The notes beneath the pieces are model-generated. The model was not told where the DNA came from and ran no database searches. It saw only the letters and a program-made list of their open reading frames with translations. Positions 1 to 11,234 of a stretch of DNA of 64,000 nt are shown here, one piece after another (the first letter of the stretch is position 1; every line of letters begins with the position of its first letter). The position numbers were made by a program, and so were the translations under genes. Source of the DNA: Physcia stellaris. Taxonomy: Eukaryota; Ascomycota; Lecanoromycetes; Caliciales; Physciaceae. The stretch lies in NCBI GenBank assembly GCA_018902385.1, contig JABSSW010000030.1, forward strand, positions 62,001-126,000. The letters are read 5' to 3'.

Positions 1-1540
1 GACTCAACATTTTGCAAAAAATTCAACAATTCAATCATTTTGATTTCAAAAAAATGTCAACAATTTATCATTCAATCGCGATCGATATCAAATCATTGAA
101 CGTCATTTGAACGTTGAATCTAATCAACAGATGTCATACAATGCATCATGATTTTGAAAGATCGAAAACGCTTTGAACGTTTTCAGATTTCAATTATATT
201 CGTTTATTCGTTCTGAAAATCATTTTGCAATTGACGAGTTCGCAATCGAGTTTTACGATCGTATGAATAACAAATTTCGTTTATCACACAAATCAGCGAA
301 AAAAATTTCGTTTTATACGTTTTGATCGATGATAGAGACATTTTACACGATTTTATGATGTGAAAGTCTCGCGATGATTTCGAATATCACAAAAACGATA
401 TCACGATCGATATATTTTCAAAAACGATTCGAAAACGTAAAAAAAACATTACTGAAATCATTGTTATGAAAATTAATCTTTCATTTACGAAAAAGCAATA
501 TATATTTTTTGCGAACGAATTACACGCAATTTACGTCATCATCATTTCGTCTGTTTTATCGACAATTTTTTCACGAATCTTCATCTCGTCAAAATTCTTT
601 TGATTTTCAATGTTAATATCTGTGACATCGTACGAAACAATGCAATAAATATATCACAAAAATTGAAAAAATAACTGTTGCAAAGAAGTCACAATTGAAT
701 TTAAAACAATGAATATATCGAATTATGAATGAATTGATCAATTGTTTCGTGTGAAAAAAATTTCGAACGAAATCACGTGATTTCATTTGTTATTATTGCA
801 TATATTTCACAAACAAACGAGCAAACATCACGAAAAATTCGATTCACGATCGATATGTTTTTCGTGACGATTTCAATAAAGTCGTCGTCAAACAACTCAT
901 TATTGCAATGCAATACAATTTTCATATGAATCATGAATCGTGCAAATCAATTTCGAAATGAATTGATGATATCACGATTTGAACAATTCAAATGAACGAA
1001 ACGAATAATCGAATACATAATGAATTCGATCAATACGAATGCATACATCGTTTGAAATCATTATCAATCACAGACGAATTTTGATCATCGAAATCGACGT
1101 GTATTTATTCAAAAATTGATTGATGAACTTTTACGAAATTCAGATATCATACATCAATCGTCAAAATGTGTCAAATCGACGTATTGTAAATGAAATAATT
1201 GTTCGATCAATTTTCACACGAAATTTCGAAAACGTCAAGCATTCAATTTCAAAAATGTCAATATACAACATCGTTCGAATCGTAAAACGTTTGATTATTG
1301 TATGACATGTAAAATGAATTTATGCGTGTCGTTTGAATGCTTCAAAATTTATCATGATTTGAAAAAATGATCATACGAATGCTTTGATCAATAAAAAGTT
1401 TGAAAATGTTTCGAAACATTTGAAAATGATTTAATGATCTGAAACGAACTTCGAATGTAATCATATTTCAATTATTGAATGTTTATATACTATCGAACTC
1501 CTTCACTGAATTATACACATATACACGTAAATTTGATGAA
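1..1540. other. AT-rich RIP-like mutated block (left part off window)
   Basis: Strongly AT-rich sequence in which GG and CC are almost absent, AG and CT are scarce, but CG, CA and TG remain common. No convincing coding frame survives; the only open frame of note (1120-1305) is low complexity. Normal composition returns abruptly at about 1550. I read this as the end of a transposon or repeat mutated by the same process as the blocks at 6.1-12.7 kb and 18.2-22.7 kb. The left limit lies outside the window, so no element ends can be named. Confidence 0.75.
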
Positions 1541-1699
1541 GTAATGGTGATTGAAGTGGGGAAAAAAGATCGCGTGAAAACACGCTAAATTTCACTAATT
1601 GGATGCGGAGGGGATCGGAGATTTAGATTTGACTGCGGAGGACCGGCTACCAGATTCAGGGTCCAGCTTTGCTTGGCGCTGCCACTCTGGGGCTAAATC

Positions 1700-1707
1700 T
1701 ATAAATA
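1700..1707 (+). promoter_or_regulatory. TATA box upstream of F-box gene
   Basis: A clean TATAAATA about 128 bases before the chosen start codon at 1835. It supports transcription of the F-box gene from the first normal-composition DNA after the AT-rich block. Confidence 0.5.
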
Positions 1708-1834
1708 GCGCTGCACCCTATTTACCAACTGAGTGAAGGTAGCCTTCTACTCCGCATCGTGACTGCACTTCTTTTACGCTGCAATTACAATTACTTGCAT
1801 TTCAATCCGTGCCTTGACGATTTCAACAGCGCAA

Positions 1835-2734
1835 ATGAGCACCTTTCAGGATGCTGACTCCATTACGCGCTTTCCCGTCGAGCTTGTGACGGTTGTATTC
1901 TGCCATCTTCCTTCTTTCCAAGACGTCTTTAGCCTTGCTTCGACTTGCCACCGGGTGCGAGACGTCTGGTTGGAAAACCTGGCGACAATCTACAAATGTG
2001 TTGCGAGAGCCAGTATCACTTGCGAACATCATGCGCGTATTCTGCTCGCCGACCAAGGCGGACCCGCGCCGGATTCAGAAATTACTTCAGTCAGACATGT
2101 TTCTCAGATGTTGAAAAACCAGAATGCGATATTTAAGGCCATTCGTGAATTTGAATCCCAAATTGTGAGCAGGGTCAAAGCCCGCGGGCACAGGACAGAG
2201 GATTACTATGGCCCTGGCGCCCAACGACACCCACCTTACCTAACACGTACCGAACGACCACGCTTCATTCGTTCCTACTATCACCTTTGGGGACTACTGA
2301 TGATCAAGGACCCTGTCAAACGGCAAGCAAGGATGCATTCCATGTCGCTGAAGCAACTCCTCTACCTCTGTGAGATATCCTGGCTCCCAGATGGAATGGG
2401 ACCTGGCGAGGAAGTAACGTCATCCACTCGAGATCGAGCTGTTGATCCGGAATCAAAGACTGAAGCCTATCAAGAGCGGATTCAAGCGCGTGAGGCGTTG
2501 AGCAAGGAGATCTTGGAGCTGACTAAGCTGACGTATCAACACATACATGGACAAGATATGGAGTTGATTTGGGTGATTGCTATGGACGAAGGCTACAGTG
2601 ACTTCCTCGTTATGTGGGATCACTGGCGAAGCTCCTTGCAGGACGTTGTGTGTGGTAGGCGGTCCAAAGAGCCGCCTTACAAGAAATATTTTCACTGGGA
2701 ACTCTGGGAGGAAAGTTCGGACGAGGAAGTATAA
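1835..2734 (+). CDS. F-box domain protein
   Basis: Single-exon protein of 299 residues. Near the N-terminus (about residues 12-50) is an F-box-like segment starting FPVELVTVVFCHLPS and continuing FSLASTCHRVRDVW, the usual pattern in fungal F-box proteins, which link substrates to SCF ubiquitin ligases through Skp1. The remainder has no motif I recognise; it is mostly helical, with an acidic C-terminal end (ESSDEEV). The frame extends seven codons upstream only through a TTG codon, so the ATG at 1835 is the likely start. The gene begins only about 300 bp from an AT-rich mutated block. Its own sequence shows no such mutation. Such short F-box proteins are numerous in Dothideomycetes; the substrate is unknown. 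Confidence 0.75.
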   Translation: MSTFQDADSITRFPVELVTVVFCHLPSFQDVFSLASTCHRVRDVWLENLATIYKCVARASITCEHHARILLADQGGPAPDSEITSVRHVSQMLKNQNAIFKAIREFESQIVSRVKARGHRTEDYYGPGAQRHPPYLTRTERPRFIRSYYHLWGLLMIKDPVKRQARMHSMSLKQLLYLCEISWLPDGMGPGEEVTSSTRDRAVDPESKTEAYQERIQAREALSKEILELTKLTYQHIHGQDMELIWVIAMDEGYSDFLVMWDHWRSSLQDVVCGRRSKEPPYKKYFHWELWEESSDEEV

Positions 2735-3502
2735 CAGAGAGCTAGTGGATAGACGGTCGTGAATCAGAATCTCACTTTATCTCAACGAAAGATGATCAGA
2801 CACTGTGGCTAGGAGCATTAGCGACACCCAGGCTGTGAATCCCAATGCATTCATGGCCACTTGAATTTTACCACTTGAGACAATTTCTCATTTTTTGGTT
2901 TCTGGATCAATAGAATTGGGTTGGTCTTTTCGAGCTAGACTCACTAATAGTAACAAGCACCCCATCAAAACAACCCGACAACGCCCTTCGTTTCACACAA
3001 CAGTGCCCTTTTCGATGCGAAGATGTTTCAAGAATAAGGTGCCGTAGCAAATTCAGGCACTTCATCGGGAATTCGAATTATTCGATGGTGTTGTTGATGT
3101 GTTCACTTGTGGTGCCGCTGGCCTGGAAAGCCTAGTCAATTGGGGCTCGAGTTGGTACCTTAGATATCATCCTTGGGAGCATCTCTATCAAAGTCCAAGC
3201 AGCGAAATGCGGAGAGAATCTCTGCGCCTCGCTTAGAAGTCAGCCCCACAGTCGCGACCAGTCGATTGCTCGGCATTCTGTTTCTGTCCAATCGTCGCTC
3301 GTACTACGCTCGAGTGCCGTGAACCGTCCCAACTTTTCAGCTCTTGGCTAATATCCATCAACCAAGGATGGCGCGCTGATTAAAAGCTTGAAGCTAAAAA
3401 CACGAACATCACCCTCCTACCGTGTATTGCCTGGATGACTCTTTTCAGTCAGTCCTGGCACCTTTCAGGCAATTTTTCGGCTCTTAATTGACATCCACTG
3501 CT
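2735..3502. other. Intergenic region
   Basis: About 770 bases of normal composition between two genes on the same strand. It should contain the terminator of the F-box gene and the promoter of the membrane protein gene. No repeat, RNA gene or credible open frame seen. Confidence 0.6.
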
Positions 3503-4660
3503 ATGAAGATATTGTCGTGGGTAGGCTTAAACCTCCTCATCTCCAGCTCGCAAGCTGCTTACGAAGAATATGACTACTCCAACGAACACTCTCCCACTGG
3601 ATCTAGGCGAGGGAATGATTCTATCAACCAATCCGTACGCTGGCCGCTAAAGTTCGACGACTGGTACAGCGAGTACCAAGTGGAGCTCAACACCGTCTCA
3701 ACCACAGTATGCAATCTCAGTCTAAAAGCCTACCAAGGCGACATGGCAGCGCGAGTAGCCTTGGGCCCCGTCGAAGATTATTGCTGGGCGCATATGAATT
3801 GCATGATGTCCACCATCTCGGAGCACATCAAGGCGAGCTTCAGCGGAACAAGTATCCTCCTCGGCTTAGCACCTACAACCCTCTCCCTCCTCGGTCCCTC
3901 GGTCGGCGAAATGGCTCTCATTTCTATTCATCGACCTGTATTCGCACTCCTTCTCTCGCTAGGTGCACCGGCTATATTTCCCGGACGCTTTCTCCTTTGG
4001 GATGATCCTCTCCGGGCCAAGGAGCCTCTGACCGGCTCGTTCCTCATAACGCCATTCTCTCCTATGAATGCTGTGTTTATCTCACTCATCCAGTACATTT
4101 TTGCCGCTGGCGCTGGCGTTAACATCCTGCACGCTGCTTATCGAATAGGGGTCAAAGCTGTGGTATCTTGGAGCTGTCCCAACTCCTTCTGGCCTCTGGT
4201 CTGGGTGGTCTCGTCACTGGTGATTCACTTCATCGCCAGCATCTCTTTACGAACAGCCATCCGTCGTAAGAAGGGTCTCGCCAAGAAGGACGACTACGCA
4301 GAGAAAATTGCGCGCTCTCGCCTACTCTCCATTCTGTACAACGAGGTTACGCTGTCCTCGAATTGCCGCAGGCAAGTCAGCGACCAGTTCGACGTCAGGC
4401 TCGGCCCAGTAGCCGTAACACTGCAGTATATGGGCGCATTTCTAGCACTGATTCACCTGCTCTTCGGTACTATGGTGTTCTCGGGTCTTTTGTTGATTGG
4501 TGTAAAAGAAGCGTTTTACCTGATCCTAAGGTTCATCGGAAGTGCCACAGTTTGCAGGCTTTTGCTGCAATTTGAGGTTGGCGGTATGATTAAAGTGGGC
4601 AATCGAAGGAGAGTGTATAGGGGCGTTGTGCAGGGTGAAGATGATGTTGAAGAAGACTGA
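3503..4660 (+). CDS. Uncharacterised membrane protein with signal peptide
   Basis: Single-exon protein of 385 residues. The ATG at 3503 gives a good signal peptide (MKILSWVGLNLLISSSQA, then acidic AYEEYDY); the longer frame to 3488 starts at TTG. After a soluble region of about 100 residues with several cysteines (TTVCNLS, EDYCWAHMNCMM), there are about five hydrophobic segments, including FALLLSLGAPAIF, FISLIQYIFAAGAGV, WPLVWVVSSLVIHFIASI and MGAFLALIHLLFGTMVFSG. The tail is basic then acidic (GEDDVEED). This layout matches a family of fungal multi-pass proteins of unknown role. The protein probably sits in the plasma membrane or secretory pathway; I cannot assign a function. Confidence 0.75.
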   Translation: MKILSWVGLNLLISSSQAAYEEYDYSNEHSPTGSRRGNDSINQSVRWPLKFDDWYSEYQVELNTVSTTVCNLSLKAYQGDMAARVALGPVEDYCWAHMNCMMSTISEHIKASFSGTSILLGLAPTTLSLLGPSVGEMALISIHRPVFALLLSLGAPAIFPGRFLLWDDPLRAKEPLTGSFLITPFSPMNAVFISLIQYIFAAGAGVNILHAAYRIGVKAVVSWSCPNSFWPLVWVVSSLVIHFIASISLRTAIRRKKGLAKKDDYAEKIARSRLLSILYNEVTLSSNCRRQVSDQFDVRLGPVAVTLQYMGAFLALIHLLFGTMVFSGLLLIGVKEAFYLILRFIGSATVCRLLLQFEVGGMIKVGNRRRVYRGVVQGEDDVEED

Positions 4661-5429
4661 ATGATTCATACTACCACCGAGTACTTAGCTCCACAACAGC
4701 ACGTTCGATGTTTGACAATCGCCACCGCTGTTTAGCTCTTCTTCATCGCGTTCACCTCATAGTCGATATCAGGGTCGCCTTCTAACAACTCTGCATTTTC
4801 TCATACTTGCTGAGTTCTACTGCCATGAATTGTTGGGTCACGTTGAAATTTTTTGAGAGAAAATTTCGTCTGTTTCCTTTCTGGTGTTTTTCTTCCCAAC
4901 ATTCTCTGGCGCCCGCACCACTCATCAACAACAAGGAAACTCAATAACCACGAAATAAAACAAAGTCAAAATCTCTGATGTAGATGCATAGATATTCAGG
5001 AAAAAGAAAAGTCTTCATTTGAAACCCTTGATAATTATCAAATTCGCCGGCTCCAGAGTCATGAGTAAATTTAACAGCAAATTTGACAATTCTAGAGCGC
5101 AAACCTCTCCAGACTTGGTCGAACTGGGAAAATCAGGCTTGCCGAGGTCAAGCCGGCGTCGAAAACATGAGCAGAATTCATCTCATGAGGTTTCTTATCA
5201 AGTTCTGATCTTGACATACTATCGTAGACATCGAGATCGCGGGGTACTTTAAGGGCGCCTGAGAAATTTTCAAAGTGATCCTGCCAGGCTTGGCCAGAAG
5301 CTGATTGTACCGAGATTCTTTCAGAAACGTCAAGCATTTCTGTAGCATTTTCTATGAAAAAGTCTTTTTACGATCGAAATATCTCATTGAATTTTGTTGT
5401 TTCAACAAATCATACAGAAACAAATTTGC
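4661..5429. other. Intergenic region left of the LTR-element nest
   Basis: About 770 bases with no credible gene. Short open frames at 5019-5337 overlap on both strands and show no family resemblance. Composition stays near normal up to the first LTR. Confidence 0.55.
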
Positions 5430-5434
5430 AATTT

Positions 5435-5595
5435 TGTTACGATAAAACGTATTGGATAATAATGTGGTGGATAATGTAGTTGAATTCTTACTATCTAGAA
5501 GGCAGAATGCGAGATATGAGCCAGGCTGCCAAGGCGCTAGTCCGTTCTTGTCAAGATATCCTGACTCCAACCCTATGTGAAGATTTACCGTAACA
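5435..5595 (-). repeat. LTR of element B (left copy)
   Basis: 161-bp terminal repeat, near-normal composition, preceded by the target duplication AATTT. Given the minus-strand internal frames, this is the 3' LTR. The ends form a 12-base inverted repeat (TGTTACGATAAA / TTTACCGTAACA). Confidence 0.8.
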
Positions 5596-5719
5596 GATGC
5601 CATCAACGAAAAAGATCACAACGCTCTCGTTGTGTCGCGTGACGGGAACATGCGAGTCGTTCTTCGAGAACTCTATTAGTAATACATGAAAAGAAGTAAG
5701 GAAACGGTCTGTTTCTCCG

Positions 5720-6834
5720 TCAAGAAATCAAGAATCTCCAAGTCATGATATTGCGCTCGAGCGCATGCTTGTCAAATTCATGACGAGATGCATGACGGAA
5801 ATGAATTGCTCGTAGATGCCGATGCAAGCCATTGTTCGATCCGAAAGTATCGCTGCAGATACGGCAGGCGTGAGAAAGACTTGAGACGGCTCGAAGAATA
5901 AGTGAAACAGATAATCGGGCAGTGAATTTGCAAGATGCGATCATTGATTGAAAGCGTGAGATACTCGGCATTTTGTATGAAGAAACGTTTGATATCTCTG
6001 AGATAAATAGGCGGGAAAAGATCGATGTTTTGTATGATAAAATGGCCGATTTCTCAAATCACTTGCTGAGAGTAAATTTGATTTTGGCGAAATTCGATTC
6101 CGCAAACGTATGTTGCTGAAAACTTTTCGAATTCGGCGTTTTCGAGCTCTGAGTAATCAACTTGTTCTGATTGATTACAGACCTGAAATAAGACGTGATC
6201 TTGAACTGACGAGAAATTCTTGAAGAGAATTTGATCTTCTTGATGTGTAATTGATCTGATTTCGTGCGTTTTTCAGCAAACATCTCGAACAGATTTTCGA
6301 TAATAAAATAAGATTTTTGATGTTTCGATGTTGATTTCTGAGAAAAATAGACGACGAAATAAACGAACAAGAAATTGTTGCAATTTTCAATGTTTTTGAT
6401 TTGATTTTTGATGTAAAAATTGAAAAACGTGAAAACTTTGATGCAATGATTGAACGTGAAACTATTTCGACTCAAAATATTGATTTTCTTGATGTTGCTA
6501 TTGATGTTGCAAATAAAATCATTGAAAATAAATTATCGAAAATCGAATTTGATTGATTAATAAATGATGTGAACATCAATGCTAATTCATTCGTTAATGA
6601 AAATGTTGCAAAAAATGTAAATATCGTGATCATTATTTTCGATGTTGATTTTGAAATTGTAAATGTTGCGAGTTCGCTTGATATGATTTTTGCAAATTCG
6701 TTTGATGTAATTATTGCGAACTCGATTGCGACAAACTTTTCGATTTTTTTCTGATGATGATTTTGAATATGTTGATGAAATTTGATGTTGTTAAAAAATT
6801 TCGCTGAACAACGTTTGCATGCAAATATCGTCAA
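5720..6834 (-). pseudogene. Fossil gag-like C2H2 zinc-finger region of element B
   Basis: Minus-strand remnant inside element B. One frame (5720-5971) carries a C2H2 finger, CRICSDTFGSNNGLHRHLRA followed by the last histidine. A second frame (6472-6834) carries another, CKRCSAKFFNNIKFHQHIQN. The region between (6059-6475) shares short blocks such as QQHTFAES with frames in elements C and D. C2H2-bearing gag-like proteins of this look are recurrent in ascomycete LTR elements; that is from memory. Nothing resembling reverse transcriptase or integrase is visible. It is broken in several places. Confidence 0.5.
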
Positions 6835-7390
6835 ACGAATTTTTTTTGTTTTTTTGCAATACGAATTTGTTCGATTTTTTGTTTTTGTTTTTGTTGTTGT
6901 TTTAAACGATATAAAATTTTTTGTTCGTTAAAACGAATTTGATTTCGAACAATAATTTGTTAATATTTTTCATAAATAAAATCGAATTGAAAATGCAAAT
7001 GATTGCAAAACACGTTCAAATTATTGAATATTTTTCGTTTTTATGATAATTTCGAATTAATTTATATTTTGATCGATTCATATAAAAATTTTTGAACGTT
7101 TTCGTCATTGATAATGATGATGTTTAAATCGATTTTTTTTTGAAATGTTGCAAAAATGATTTGACGTTTCTATAAATTTTGTGATTTTTGACAATGACGA
7201 AATTTCTCGCATGATACGTCGAGTCGACTTGTAAATTTGAATAAAGACAGAAATATCGACTGATCATGTTGAAAAAACGCGAAAAACTCGTGATAAATAT
7301 TGTGATGTATTTGAGTTGCGAAGAATTCGTTGTTGAATAGATATGTTGACGTCGAATGACTGAATCTTGAAAGAGAACTCGTGATATTTC

Positions 7391-7465
7391 TGATGCAATA
7401 AATGCTGATGCAATAAATGCTGATGCAATAAATGTTGATGCAATAGATGTTGATGCAATAAATGT
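7391..7465. repeat. 15-bp minisatellite, five copies
   Basis: Five tandem copies of a 15-base unit (TGATGCAATAAATGC and close variants) in the internal part of element B. Read on the minus strand they give a five-residue repeat (ASTFI/ASAFI type), so the array once lay in or near the gag-like frame. Confidence 0.8.
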
Positions 7466-7681
7466 TGATTGTTGCAAAACAATTGAAATTGTTATCGTCA
7501 AATCGTGATTGATAGCGTTTATCGTTTGCTCGAATTGAATGTTGCAAAACAATTGATGCAATTATCGTTTGCGAATTGAATGTTTCACAGAAACTAATTA
7601 TTGCATTGCAATTGAATGTTGCTCATGCTAATAAAACAGCGATAAAAATTGTCAATCGTTACTCGATGATGCTATCATTTG

Positions 7682-7859
7682 TGTTACGAACATGTCTGAA
7701 ATCTCGATTGAGTTTTATCTTATCAGCGAAAGTTCTGATGTGAATTAGTGCTGATTTGACACACATTTCTACTTCTGATCTTCGGTCATCGTGTACATAT
7801 TTGTTTTCTAGATCAAATATTCTCGTTATGTTATTTGTTTTCTAGACATGCGTCTTACA
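7682..7859 (+). repeat. LTR of element C (left copy)
   Basis: 178-bp terminal repeat, less mutated than its partner at 9432-9610. Given the plus-strand internal frame this is the 5' LTR. Confidence 0.75.
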
Positions 7860-9431
7860 TTATATTTGATTTTTATCGTGACGAACGATGTAAATTTCAC
7901 ACTCGCTATCGCAAACGATCAGCGAGTAAAAAGAAACAAAATCGTTCAATTCGTGACGATTGCACATTTTTAACACGAATTTTCAATCAACAATGACGAT
8001 GACGAAATCATTTTCACGTTTTCAACACAACAAATCTCTCGTACAAAATTAACGAAATTAATTGTTATTCGATCAAATTTTGTTTTTGTGAATTGCTCGT
8101 CGAAATACGCGAATAATTAAATAAAATCGTCAAATATGCTCGTAAAAATACGCGAATAATTAAAAAAAATCGTTAATTGTTCGCATGAATACGCGAGTTG
8201 AAACAAAATTCAATCGTTTGTAAAAATACGCGAACGTTTAAAAAAAAATCGTCAAAATGTGAAATTTTTTTGAAAATGATCACGAAACATGACGTCTTCG
8301 TGAATTGAATGAAAAATTTACATAAAACATTTTCAAATCAACGAAACGATTCAATTGCAAATTTTTTCGAAATCAATTAATCAATGAATTTGTTTGAACG
8401 ACATTTCAATCAACAGTCGATTTTTTTGTTCGTCGAAATCAATCGACATTCAATCAATTGTCGATTTTTTTTTCGAATTTTCGACATTTAATCAATAAAC
8501 GATTTTCATGTTTTTTCGAATCAATCAATTCATTTATTTTCGAATGATTTTTACAATAATCATCTTTTTGAAGCGTTGAAACATCGCTTGATAAAAAAAA
8601 AAATAAAAATCACACACAACAACAAATTCACATCAAATCATCAAATCAACAAACAATTTCAAAACATCAAACAAAAAATTTTCGTTTGATTCGTTTCGTT
8701 TCGCTTCGTTTGTTTCAATGTCTGTTTGTTTCAACGACATTCAGTGAATTCGTTACAACGACTAATGAATTTGCTTCAATGAAATTTTTAATGAATCGAT
8801 TAAAACGATTTCAAAACGTATGCGTTCGATTTTTTACATTTTCGCAATCAACATCAAAAGAAAATGAATTTATTACATACAACGATACGAAAACAAATGA
8901 CATGACGAGAAAAAATGAAAAACAACAATCAATATGAATTTGTCACGCAATCAATTCAATTCGTTTTTTTTACAAATTTTTGTTTGTTTGTTTGTCGTCA
9001 ATTCGTCATATTTTCAATATTTGCAATCAATCAGAACGCGTCGATTAATAAAAATTCGAAAAATTCAAATTCGAAAAATTTGAAACAACATACGTTCGCG
9101 AAATCGATATCGTTTTGTTGTTTTTGTTTTTGTTCTGCTCGAGAAATCGATCGTTTCATCATATTAATTTGCAAATATCTTTCGCATCGATCGAAATCAA
9201 AATTTTCATTCAAGATTTTCATTTTCGTGATTTTATATTTTTTGTTTTCGCATTTCTTTTTTGATTTTGCATTTATTTTTTCACATTTGTCGCATTTGCT
9301 TTGAAATTTTTTGTTTCAACGATGATCAAATTGATATTTGAATCATAATCAACGAATTTTTTCGCAATGTCGATCGATAAAAAAAATGATATATTCGTTT
9401 CGAAACGAAGTTTGAAAAAAGAAAAAAATAA

Positions 9432-9610
9432 TGTTACGAACATGTTTGAAATTTCGATTGAAATTTTATTTTATCAGCGAAAATTCTGATGTGAATTAAT
9501 GTTGATTTGACACACATTTTTATTTTTGATTTTCGATCATCGTGTACATATTTGCTTTTTAAATCAAATATTCTCGTTATGTTATCTGTTTTCTAGGCAT
9601 GCGTCTTACA
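9432..9610 (+). repeat. LTR of element C (right copy)
   Basis: 179-bp terminal repeat, the more AT-shifted partner of 7682-7859. It is followed directly by the target duplication ATTTG and the right LTR of element B. Confidence 0.75.
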
Positions 9611-9613
9611 ATT

Positions 9614-9774
9614 TGTTACGATAAAACGTATTGAATAATAATGTGATAAATAATGTAGTTGAATTTTTATCATCTAAAAGACAGAATGCGAAATATGAAT
9701 CAAACTGTCAAAACGTTAATTCGTTCTTGTCAAGATATTTTGATTTCAGTTCTATGTGAAGATTTATCGTAACA
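9614..9774 (-). repeat. LTR of element B (right copy)
   Basis: 161 bp, identical in length to 5435-5595 and alignable without gaps, but strongly AT-shifted. Followed by the target duplication AATTT. Confidence 0.8.
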
Positions 9775-9779
9775 AATTT

Positions 9780-10471
9780 CGAGTTGTTATGATAAAATAT
9801 CTTTGTATTTCACAATATTTTCAAAAATATTTCAAATTAAACGAACATTCGAATAATTCGTTGTTCGATAATCATTCACGTCAATCAAAATTCGATTGCA
9901 AAATCGTGCGATTCGATCGATTTTCACGCGAAAATGACATTCAAAATATTGTGTGTTCATTGATACGTGCGCATGCGCAAAAAATACTATTTATGTTTGA
10001 TTTATGCGTTTCAATTCAAAAAATTTTTCAAAATTTAAAATTGAATTTAACAAAATTTAAAATTGATTTTTCGAAATTAACGTATTTTTTTTGAAAAAAT
10101 TCGTCAAAAAACAAATTTTTTTCGAAAGTTTTGTATATTTGACAGATTTCGAATGTTAAAATATTTCGATATTTTTTCGAAATACTTGATTAGAACAAAT
10201 ATGTTAACATAAAAAACATATTAATATTGTACAGAACGCATTCTGCAAACTTTTCAGTCGTTCTTAAAATAATGTGCAAAATAAAATAATTTTAGCGACT
10301 TGACATCAAGATTTGTGACTTGCTGTTGATGATTGAAACTTTGACTAAGAATGAAATTTGCAATTTTTGAACAAATATCGAACGAATCGAATTCATCATC
10401 ACGAACTGAATTGTTTGTTGATTGATTCAGAAATTAAATATTCAATCTGATTTGTTTTTATTTGATTCAAT
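9780..10471. other. AT-rich sequence between two LTR elements
   Basis: About 690 bases of mutated AT-rich DNA between the target duplication of element B and that of element D. The frame at 9756-10094 overlaps an LTR and looks like chance. This may be a remnant of an older repeat into which both elements inserted. Confidence 0.5.
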
Positions 10472-10476
10472 TCTTT

Positions 10477-10628
10477 TGTAAAATTTCTGAATAAATAAAT
10501 CATTGATTGCATGATGTTCTATCTAATGTTAATTTACATGATTTCTAGCATTTAATGTCATTGAAATGCGTATTAATGATTAAATTCTTGACGATTTTTA
10601 ATTGATCATTCGATCATTCAATTTTACA
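10477..10628 (-). repeat. LTR of element D (left copy)
   Basis: 152-bp terminal repeat, AT-shifted, preceded by the target duplication TCTTT. Confidence 0.8.
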
Positions 10629-11162
10629 CATCTTTTTTAAAAAAATATTTGATATTTCATTCTATTTTTGATGTTGCATTTATGAATATGCGAATCGATC
10701 ATTTGATCGAATCATGCATTGATGCAAAAATCTCGTTTTCGACGTTTTCGCAATTTTTGTAATTCATGCGTTCTGATTGATCGAATTTCTTCGATGAAAA
10801 ATAAAAATGATGCGAATTTGTATGAAATCTCGTTGACGAATGTCAAAAATGTGCGAAAAAAAACGATGATTATGATGTTGTTGCAAATTTAATGATTTCG
10901 ATTTTTCAACAAACATGCGATGTAAATCATTCACAATCAAACAAAATTGCTTGATGAATTTTGACTGCATTTGAGCAAATTTCTGAAATGAAATAAATGA
11001 AAAAATAAACGAAACGTTCTTCAGCGTTTTTGATATAAATTTTGATGAAAATATCGAAAAACGTAAAAATTTTGATGAAACTATTGATCGTGAAACTATT
11101 TCTGTTCAAAATATCGATTTTCTTGATGTTGCTGCTGATGTAAACATTTTATTCTTGTTAAT

Positions 11163-11234
11163 AAATTTCATTTCTTCAGCGACAATAAACTTCATTTTTT
11201 CAACGACAATAAATTTCATTTCTTCAACGACAAT
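11163..11234. repeat. 24-bp tandem repeat, three copies
   Basis: Three tandem copies of a 24-base unit beginning AAATTTCATTTCTTCA. On the minus strand they read as an eight-residue repeat (IVVEEMKF type) within the gag-like frame of element D. Confidence 0.75.

Larger units (their letters stand above)
7682..9610 (+). mobile_element. Fossil LTR element C, nested inside element B
   Basis: Element of 1929 bp with direct terminal repeats of 178-179 bp (7682-7859 and 9432-9610). They begin TGTTACGAACATG and end GCGTCTTACA. The exact 5-bp target duplication ATTTG flanks them (7677-7681 and 9611-9615). The 3' target copy covers the first two bases of element B's right LTR, so C landed precisely at the junction between B's internal region and its LTR. 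The internal plus-strand frame at 8915-9304 shares blocks (INQN, KQHTFAKS) with the gag-like frames of B and D, so the three belong to one broad group with different LTRs. It is heavily AT-shifted and broken many times. It is younger than B, since it sits in it. Confidence 0.8.
5435..9774 (-). mobile_element. Fossil LTR element B (short, gag-only type), host of nested element C
   Basis: Element with two 161-bp direct terminal repeats (5435-5595 and 9614-9774). Each repeat begins TGTTACG and ends CGTAACA, and the pair is flanked by the exact 5-bp target duplication AATTT (5430-5434 and 9775-9779). Without the nested element at 7682-9610 it is about 2.4 kb, too short for a full pol region, so it looks non-autonomous. 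Internal reading on the minus strand holds two C2H2 zinc-finger stretches (near 5865 and 6820) and a low-complexity repeat. It is broken many times. The outer 600 bp on the left (to about 6070) is nearly free of mutation; the rest is heavily AT-shifted. The left LTR is much less mutated than the right. Insertion looks recent, with LTR differences mostly of the RIP-like type. Confidence 0.8.

Noticed and set aside
5435-5595. A 161-bp MITE, because its ends are inverted repeats
   Set aside because: A second copy of the same length lies at 9614-9774 in the same orientation, and the pair has a shared target duplication outside it, so it is an LTR.
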